This document shows positions 57,480 through 64,000 of a stretch of DNA of 64,000 nucleotides, one piece after another; the first letter of the stretch is position 1, and each line of letters begins with the position of its first letter. Under the pieces are notes generated by a model. The model had not been told where the DNA came from, did no database searches, and was given only the letters and a program-made list of their open reading frames with translations. The stretch comes from Humulus lupulus. Taxonomy: Eukaryota; Streptophyta; Magnoliopsida; Rosales; Cannabaceae. The stretch is from positions 100,403,868 through 100,467,867 of the forward strand of contig NC_084797.1 of NCBI RefSeq assembly GCF_963169125.1, given 5' to 3'. A program made the translations under genes and the position numbers.

Positions 57480-57922
57480 TTCTTGACATTTATCAATCCA
57501 GTTGAACTTTTGCTGTTTCCGGGTCAGGTTGGTACGCGGAGTGGCTATCTTAGAAAATCCTTCTACAAATATCCGATAATAGCTTGCTAGCCTGAGAAAA
57601 CTTCTACCTTATGACGCATTCTTAGGTCTTGGCCAATCCTTCACAACCTCTACCTTAGTTTGGTCTACTGCGACTCCATCTTTGGATACTATGTGCCTGA
57701 GGAACGTTACTTGCAATAGCCAAAATTTTCTTTTCTTAAACTTGACATAAAGTTGATGCTCCTTTAGTCGCAGCATGGTCAGTATTAAGTGTTCCTCGTG
57801 CTCGACTTTGTCCTTGAAGTACACCAATATATCGTCTATGAACACCACGATGAATTTGTCCAAGTAATCCTTAAAGACCCGATTCATTAACTCCAAAAAT
57901 GCGGCTGGAGCGTTGGTAAGAC
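57480..57922 (-). pseudogene. J: reverse transcriptase, cut by H
   Basis: The RT begins at the insertion point with LTNAPAAFLELMNRVFKDYL; the codons before it belong to H's LTR and are not part of the enzyme. The catalytic [20 protein letters not shown] is intact, then VTFLRHIVSKDGVAVDQTKV. The upstream RT, protease and gag lie beyond the window, on the far side of H. Confidence 0.85.
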
Positions 57923-59150
57923 TGTTTACCGAGAATTTCGGAAACCACACTAATGGATATTAGCTAAGAATAATGATATGGAGAGTAGAAGATTAACACA
58001 GGGTTTTTACGTGGTTGGGGCGTTAAAAAGCCTTAGTCCACGAGTCAGTTGTATTAGAGCTTGGAAAGTCTTTTACAATGGAGTTCTCTCTATGTTTTGA
58101 CAGAGTAACTATATATCAGTCGAAGAGAGATCCCTTTCCCAGTGTTCTATTGCCTGTATTTATAGGCTCATGGGAACACTGGGTCTGGGCCGGGTATGAC
58201 CCGGGCCCATCAGAGATATGGATACTCTTGGCTTCTCGCGTGGAAGCCCAATGTAAAAGATAAAACATACATAAATTCAAGACTAATTAAGGCCCAATAG
58301 GGTGGCCCAAGAACTATATTTCGCCCGACAAAATGGTGCTTTTGGTCTGGGCACTTCGAGTTACGAGGCAGACTCAGGGGACAAGACCAGTCAGAGTACT
58401 TGGCAGTGCAGGTTCGAAACAGCGGCGTGGAATCCCGAGGTGGCCTTTTCCGCAGGTGAAAAGTGGGGACAATCCCCACGCGTCGTGGGGCGGCTTTAGG
58501 GTCACGGATGCCTTTCCCTGCAAACATGGAGGACCTGACTCGGGTTCGTTTACCTTTGTCCCTCTTTGTTTACCACAGGCCCGAACCGTTTACCAAGATC
58601 CGAGACTGTTTCACATGTACTTCAGCGGGGATCCAAGCTCTGTACGTCTCCCGGACAATTGTCCTGGGTCACCATCCCGGATGCCTTCCAAAACAAGAAT
58701 CACACTAGGGCCGCCCCCCTTGGATATTCCTGGCCCAAGCGGCTTGCGCCGGCCATGGGCCTGGACCACCGTCCCGGGCCCATGTTAGGAAATGGGGACA
58801 AAATTTAACCCTAAGCCTTCGCCTGGGGCCGCCAGGCGGAGGCTTGCCTTGCTCCCGGGCGCTCCATGGTTGTCTTCCCAGTTCCTGCCTGAACTCGTGG
58901 GTTCGTGACTCAGGGCAGTGACGCTGGCAGTGTAATGGCCCGGACCATTTACCAGTGTTCGGGTACGTTTACCTAATTCCCACTTCATGGCAGAGGAACA
59001 TGTGCAACCAGGTGATTGCAGCGCGGATGGGTCCCGACCTTGAGAGGTCACCTAGCCACCTCAAGGGTCGCTAGGCCTAGGCTACTGTGTCAGCACAGAT
59101 CACGAAGCGTCCCATCCACACGGGGGTCCATCATTACTACATTTGGGTTG
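57923..59150 (-). repeat. 3' LTR of H (right end uncertain)
   Basis: The left end is clear. The right end is not, because no clean CA plus purine tract was found; it probably lies before 59189, where words shared with G's internal region (CCGTTRGATC) begin, so the end given is approximate. The motif GTTTACC recurs at the LTR start and near 58546, 58565, 58588 and 58966. Confidence 0.5.
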
Positions 59151-59188
59151 AGGTGGACCGTAGGATGGGGCGACCTTTGGCAGCCGCC

Positions 59189-59330
59189 CCTCCTGGGCCG
59201 TTAGATCTGAGATGGCGAGGATCCAGCCTGAGAGGGCTCATAAATACCCCTGCACGATTCTGGACCGTCCGATGGGGAGACTCCTGTCCGTTGGATCAGG
59301 GGCCAGGATTTGGGCCTTTATAAATACCCC
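59189..59330 (+). promoter_or_regulatory. Duplicated TATA promoter of the H antisense gene
   Basis: Two similar modules are present, each a CCGTTRGATC word followed by a TATA box: CATAAATACCCC at about 59239-59250 and TATAAATACCCC at 59319-59330. Both are on the plus strand, upstream of the 5'UTR intron. G has one such module (CCGTTGGAT at 36678, TATA at 36742). Confidence 0.5.
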
Positions 59331-59593
59331 GCAGACACTCTCGAGCCATCTTAAGAATTGATCAGCTTTGCCCAAGCTTTTCATGTCCGACATCGCTGAC
59401 GACATCCACCACCGTCTGTTAACTCTACGTTGTCGTCTATTTACAATGCCCCCAGCGTCCGTCCACCCGCCTGAGAGCACGTCCTGGGAGTGTCCTATCG
59501 ACGAGCTGTTGAAATGGCTTCACCACTTCAAAAACGAAGTTCTGCCGTTCTTATCGCCGGACAACCACCATCTTCTACGGCCGACAAATCACA

Positions 59594-59917
59594 GTAAATC
59601 CTTTTGACCTTCTTGATGAATATGCGAACTTGGGCTGTTCTTTTAATTCGCACGTTTAGGCTGCTAGAATCTGATCACGTTTAGGAGTTGTTAGGAAGGC
59701 CGCCTGGCTCGGGTTGCTCCGTGCCTGGATGCTTTCTGGACAGATGGCGGAGCCTTAGTAGCTTTTTTTTTTGTTCCCGATCAGGGTCTCGTGGTTCCTT
59801 GGTGATCCCGAACCCGATCCGAAGGGGCTCCAAGCAGTCCTTAGGAGACCCCCTGTACCTTAACCAACTTTCTTGGGTTTAGGTACTGACTGCTTGGCTT
59901 TCTTTCTTTGTTCCTAG
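59594..59917 (+). other. Predicted 5'UTR intron of the H antisense gene
   Basis: The donor is ATCACA|GTAAATCC and the acceptor TTGTTCCTAG|ATC, 324 bp, ending ten bases before the start codon. It contains a T-rich stretch before the acceptor. It matches the arrangement in G. Confidence 0.45.
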
Positions 59918-59927
59918 ATCATCAACT

Positions 59928-62382
59928 ATGACAATGGGCATCACACTCCACTCCGAGGAAGAAGTCAATAGGACCCCTGTCGTCATTCCCGGGTCCCGGA
60001 CACCCAAGGGCAACAGGTGGGAAATGGACGTGGTGCTCAACCTGTTCCGGAACTACCGGATGATGTACCTCCTGGAGCAACGTTTGGGCATCGAATCCAC
60101 TCTCGGACTTTTTCACAACCGCATGGCCAGGATTGAAGAGCGGGCGCACACGTCCGTGGAGGGATTCGGGGCCTGGAGCGCCGACCACATCAGCGCGGGA
60201 GCCACGCTCCCACTTCACGACTATTTCATGCAGTTCCTGACGTACGTGGGAATCGTACCATTCCAGCTCCTGCCGCGAGCGTACCGACTACTCGCGGGGT
60301 GGCGAGTGTTCTGCATCGTGCAGGAGATCGCGGAGCCGACTCCTGTGGAAATCTTGTACTTCTACAAGATGGAGCCGCAGGTCTACGTCAAGGATAAGAC
60401 CTTGGACGACTTCTACAGACTAAAATCGCGAAGTAGCTACCCCGCTCCCACCAGCTCCTGGAAGCATCCCCCGGACGTCCGTCATTATTTGCGGATTCCT
60501 TGTGGAGAAGAACCTTGCACTGCTGGTGGGCTTCCAGTGAGTGGGTAATTGTTTCCCCGATCCATTTTCTCTTTGTTTTCATTCTCTTTTTCTCCGCTTC
60601 TTATCATGCTCTTTCGGGTGGCAGGACCTTTCACTCAAACTCCCCTCACCAAGTTCATTATGGAAAGGAGGAAATTTTACTCCGGGCTGAGCGCGGATGA
60701 CCTGGACGTAGGCGGCTACGTTACTACGAACAACCTCCGAGTGGTCGGAATGCTCACGGCCACCCAAACCATCGTCATCCTGAACCTTCGGAGCATCGCC
60801 TGCGAGAAGAACGCTGCCATCAGGGAACAACTGGCCTTGGACCACATCGCACAAGTGGAGAAGGCGGCACAAGCTGACGCAGCCCAGCGAAAGAAGGACC
60901 AAGTCCAGACGGAGGTAGCCTCTTCGGGGGAGCTGGAGGAGCTCTTCGAGGACACCCTACCGAATACGAGGACTCCCGGAGCTAGCATGTCGGGGCCAGG
61001 TAACTCCCCTTTAATCTTGACTTATGCTCCCCAAATTGGGGTCTTAGCTAGGGATAGGCTAGTACTCCGAGGCCCCACGTTCGGGGCTGACGGGGAGGCG
61101 AGACCTTCGACTCTCGTCCCTGTAGGCTCAGAGGTCCTTATGTTTTTATCCGGGTTTCTTCAGTACGGGAACTTCCTGAACCCGGATGACATGGGGGACC
61201 GAGTCCATTTCTTTGCTTTAGAGGAGTTGAGTCGCGCTCGGGGCATAGACGGGGGTTCGTCCTGAGTCATTATTAGCTTGGATATTTATTTTTCTTTCTT
61301 TTTATCTGGCTTACCATACTAATTCCCTTTTATGTGATTTTGCAAGAGACTCCGACATGTCTACTCCCGCCAGCGAAATAAGGCAGCTCCTCAAGGACAC
61401 GGCGGCCTGGAAAGCTACCAGGAAAGCCAAAGAGGCGAGGGGCCCGGAATCCAGCCTCAACAAAGATGCGTCCGGGACGGAGCTTCGTCCCCGTGGGGGA
61501 GCCCTTGCCACGGTCCCTATTCAAGCCGTGGAGCCGGCTACAATATCCGGCCCCGCCCAACACCCGGTGATAGACTTGGAGGCGGGTGCAGCGGCTAGCC
61601 AAAGTTTTGGAAAAAGGGGGTTGGAAACCGGCACTAAGGGGGCCAACCCCGGGAAGAGGCCTCGAGTGAGGCGGGCTGGCTCGGCCGACGAGTCGCACGG
61701 CGAGAGTCGACTCGCCGCGAAGGAGGTTCCTGCCTTGCCTATTCTCCTCGTACGTCCTACTCTTCTCGAGGAGGGGGAGTCCGCTGCGCGGGACGAGCAA
61801 TCTCGGCTGATCAACCGAACCTGGGAAAACGGTCGAGGCTGGAGGGATGAAATGTACAGGGCCCTGACGATCCGCCGTCAGGTAGAATTCGAAGAGCGTC
61901 CTGCAGCGTTCATCGTTCCTCAGCCGATCGTGGATCGGCCAGCCGCTGAGACGGGCTTCCGTCCCAAGGTCAGGCAGGACACGGCCCCCCTGGCGGCTGA
62001 CCTGCTGGACCAGGTGGGGAACACCCTGTCCAATCTCCAGCTCAAACGGTACGCCACGATTGCCAACCCGGATGTGCTGTTCATGTCCCAGGCGCTCCGC
62101 CACCAGACTACTGCGGTAAGTTCTACATATCTTTTTCTTTCCCCTTCTTGTTGATAAGGATTTATCCTAACTTTTCTTTGCTCCAGGTTGATTTGTTGTC
62201 CCATCGGAGTGCTGAACTAGTTGCCGAGTTGGCCGTGAATATGGAGACGGCCAAGCTGGAGCTGGAGGCGGTCGTGAATCAGAGGGAGGCCGCCAAGGGG
62301 GTTCCCTGGTCTGGAGTCAAAGAGGGTCGAGTTCGAGGCCAAGGAGAAGGAGGACGCGGAGCTCCAGGCGGATGAAATCTAG
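59928..62382 (+). pseudogene. Antisense gene of H (gypsy-type transposon domain, coiled coil), near intact
   Basis: Predicted exons: 59928-60536, 60625-60999, 61349-62115 and 62187-62382, with introns of 88, 349 and 71 bp. Exon 1 carries the same domain as in G: GATLPLHDYFMQFLTYVGIV, PFQLLPRAYRLLAGWRVFC, PTPVEILYFYKMEPQVYVKD. Exon 2 is partly coiled coil, exon 3 Pro/Ala/Arg-rich (GKRGLETGTKGANPGKRPRV looks like a nuclear localisation signal), exon 4 coiled coil (VNMETAKLELEAVVNQREAA). A one-base shift near 62300 puts the last ~25 codons (ending ELQADEI) in another frame; otherwise it is open. The last intron has the same length (71 bp) as in G. The role is unknown. Confidence 0.72.
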
Positions 62383-62726
62383 GCCCCAATCTTGGCCTTG
62401 TCTTTTTCTATGTAATTTTGACTTGTTTGGACGCGTACGCATTCAAAACACTGTTATTTTCTCCAGTTTTTATATATGTATTTCTTTTTGTTACTACAGG
62501 TAGAAATTTCATTTTATTGCCGCGCCTAATTGATTATGAGGGTTTCATCCCGGTTCCAACGGCCTGGACTAGACCAACTGACTAGCTTGCCGAGTTTTCA
62601 GACCTAACTGCCAAGTTTTAATCCCGGCTCCAATGGCCAGGGCCAACGGGGTTGAGTTTATTTTGGAACCTTGTTATCCCTCAGTTGTAGGCCACGACTT
62701 TGCCCTGGGGTATACCAGACGCTTTT
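62383..62726. other. Downstream flank of the H antisense gene
   Basis: The region is T-rich with TATATATGTATTTC near 62470, plausible as 3'UTR and polyadenylation region of the antisense gene. Near 62580-62700 a degenerate repeat-like run with CCAACGGCC and CCAATGGCC leads into the tandem array. No coding sequence is supported. Confidence 0.5.
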
Positions 62727-63830
62727 CTCTCCCGGACATCGTTCATCGAGGGTGGGACCGGCCTTGGGCTTGGTCCTCTTTAATTTTATATCCCCGGACA
62801 TCGTTCGTCCAGGGTGGGACGGGCCTTGGGCTCGGTCCTCTTTAATTTATACCCTCGGACATTGTTCGTCCGGGGTGCGACCGACCTTGGGCTCGGTCAT
62901 CTTCAAGTTTATACCCCCGGACATCGTTCATCCGGGGTGGGACCAGCCTTGGGCTCGGTCCTCTTTAATTTATACCCCCAGATATCATTCGTCTGGGGTG
63001 GGACCGGCCTTGGGCTCGATCCTCTTTAATTTATACCCCCGAATATCGTTCGTCCAGGGTGGGACTGGCCTTGGGCTCGGTCCTCTTAAATTTTATACCC
63101 CCGGACATCATTTGTCTGGGGTAGGACCGGCCTTGGGCTCGACCCTCTTTAATTTATACCCCTGGATATCGTTCGTTCGGGGTGGGACCGGCCTTGGGCT
63201 CGGTCCTCTTTAATTTATACCCCCGGACATCGTTCGCCCGGGGTGGGACCGGCCTTGGGCTCGGTCCTCTTTAATTTATACCCCCGGACATCGTTCGTCC
63301 GGGGTGGGACCGGCCTTGGGCTCGGTCCTCTTTAATTTATACCCCCGGACATCCTTCGTCCGGGGTGGGACCAGCCTTGGGCTCGGTCCTCTTCAATTTT
63401 ATACCCCCGGACATCGCTCGTCCGGGGTAGGACTGGCCTTGGGCTCGGTCCTCTTCAATTTTATACCCCCAGACATCGCTCGTCTGGGGTGGGACTGGCC
63501 TTGGGCTTGGTCCACTTTAATTTATACCCCCGGACATCGCTCGTCCGGGGTGGGACCGGCCTTGGGCTCGGTCCTCATCAATTTTATACCCCCGAACATC
63601 GCTCGTCCGGGGTGGGACTGGCCTTGGGCTCGGTCCTCTTTAATTTATACCCCCGGACATCGTTCGTCCGGGGTGGGGCCGCCCTTTGGCTCAGTCCTAT
63701 TTAATTTATACCCTCTCGGACATCGCTCGTCCGAGGTAGGACTAGCCTTGGGCTCAGTCCCACGGGGTTCGTATCACCCGGACCTCGTTGGTCCGAACCG
63801 GGACTAGCCTGAGCTTGCACCCCGCCGAGT
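62727..63830. repeat. 59-60 bp tandem repeat array, about 17 copies, with hairpins
   Basis: Each unit reads roughly CCCCGGACATCGTTCGTCC then GGGGTGGGACCGGCCTTGGG, CTCGGTCCTCTTTAATTTATA. Every unit contains an inverted repeat, CCCCGGAC and GTCCGGGG, with a 7-base loop. Copies differ by a few substitutions and one-base length changes, so any long open frame through the array is incidental. The edges (62727-62790, 63760-63830) are more diverged. Retand-type elements are known to carry amplified tandem repeats. Confidence 0.92.
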
Positions 63831-63913
63831 ATTCGCTTATACCTAGGATATCCCCCGCAAGTGAGCGGAGACTGGTCTGGGGTCACTTGGGAAAGATTCT
63901 TATTGTTTTATCA

Positions 63914-63981
63914 TATATATATGTATATATATATATTTTTATGACGTTTTGTACACGCCATTTTTATTATTAAAAAAAAAA
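63914..63981. repeat. AT microsatellite and poly-A run
   Basis: TATATATATGTATATATATATAT-like dinucleotide repeat at about 63914-63938, then a short A run at about 63971-63982. They sit right of the tandem array, in H's non-coding spacer. Confidence 0.85.
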
Positions 63982-64000
63982 AGAAGGGTCGACCTGAGGC

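Larger units (their letters stand above)
28855..57922 (-). mobile_element. Chromovirus J, host of copia K and interrupted by H
   Basis: J's 3' LTR starts at 28855 (TGTAAAGACC), is cut after 31 bp by copia K, and resumes at 53656, ending at 55493. Rejoined it is 1869 bp. The purine tract AAGTAGGGGAGAAT (minus) follows, then integrase with chromodomain, RNase H and RT up to 57922, where TAT element H begins. The 5' half lies outside the window. The LTR family differs from A and B, but the proteins are also chromovirus. Confidence 0.88.
57923..64000 (-). mobile_element. TAT/Retand-type element H with antisense gene, incomplete
   Basis: The LTR begins TGTTTACCGAG at 57923 inside J's RT; the bases before it (AAGAC, 57918-57922) would be the target duplication. 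The R/U5 part has TTTTTACGTGGTTGGGG and TTAGTCCACGAGTC, as in G, and a minus-strand TATA box (CCTATAAATACAGG, about 58152-58165). A plus-strand antisense gene (59928-62382) and a large tandem repeat follow. Its minus-strand gag and pol would lie right of 64000. It is much more GC-rich than G and the surrounding elements. Confidence 0.85.

Noticed and set aside
57920..57950. Start codon of the J RT frame at 57950
   Set aside because: Its first ten residues come from H's LTR. The RT homology begins only at 57922.
59441..59460. H LTR end at 59445 (TTTACA followed by ATGCCCCCAGCG, a possible purine tract)
   Set aside because: It would place the antisense promoter inside the LTR, unlike G, where CCGTTGGAT and the TATA box lie in the internal region. 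It is kept as an alternative only.
61330..62103. Minus-strand open frame of 257 codons opposite exon 3 of the H antisense gene
   Set aside because: High GC content produces long shadow frames. The plus-strand reading fits the splice model and resembles G; the minus-strand product resembles nothing I know.
62671..63807. Open frames of 180 and 167 codons through the H tandem array (glycine-rich repeat protein)
   Set aside because: The frame follows from the repeat unit being free of stops in one phase. Units of 59 and 60 bp shift the frame between copies, so no consistent protein repeat is kept.
1..64000. tRNA and rRNA genes, CRISPR arrays, bacterial-type operons
   Set aside because: None seen. 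tRNA-like words are only the primer binding sites of the retroelements.

Overview
This window is a block of plant intergenic heterochromatin. It consists almost entirely of LTR retrotransposons nested in one another, and I find no credible host gene, tRNA, rRNA or CRISPR array. The evidence for a plant (probably a eudicot with a large, AT-rich genome) is the set of element types: chromodomain-bearing Ty3/gypsy elements (Tekay/Del-like chromoviruses), Ty3/gypsy elements of the TAT/Retand type with an antisense gene, and a Ty1/copia element. All are typical of flowering plants. The species cannot be fixed from the sequence alone.

Layout. 1-1002: AT-rich decayed repeat. 1003-2340: remnant of a TAT-type LTR plus a little internal sequence. 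2341-3677: partial LTR of a family starting TGATAA (M). 3678-16296: chromovirus A (minus strand), interrupted by plus-strand solo LTR D (7362-11677, TSD ATAAT), which is itself interrupted by solo LTR E (8137-10069, TSD TTTGC). 16297-16504: unassigned. 16505-27044: chromovirus B (minus), whose gag is split by solo LTR C (22290-23961, TSD AGCAC). 27045-28854: a decayed plus-strand gag/pol fragment (L). 28855-57922: chromovirus J (minus). Its 3' LTR was hit by copia element K (28886-53650, TSD CTCGG), K's leader by TAT element G (35677-50475, TSD AAGCC), and G's antisense gene by solo LTR F (37849-40051). 57923-64000: TAT element H (minus), inserted in J's reverse transcriptase region and running off the window. 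The J-K-G-F stack is four levels deep.

How the parts work. In each element the gag, protease, reverse transcriptase, RNase H and integrase coding regions lie between two LTRs, on the minus strand except in L. All are broken by stops, frameshifts, deletions or insertions, so no element here looks autonomous. G and H each also carry a plus-strand (antisense) gene with its own TATA box, a 5'UTR intron and three predicted coding introns, followed by ~60-bp tandem repeats.

The signals most worth a second look are: (i) a cassette of paired palindromes with 20-23 bp spacing inside five chromovirus LTR families, with different core sequences in different families; (ii) a conserved candidate intron inside the same LTRs, whose acceptor looks like a recursive-splice site; (iii) the shared intron layout of the two antisense genes; (iv) the hairpin tandem repeats with compensatory substitutions in H, with a counterpart in G; and (v) a copia gag whose core has been replaced by a 15-residue repeat.
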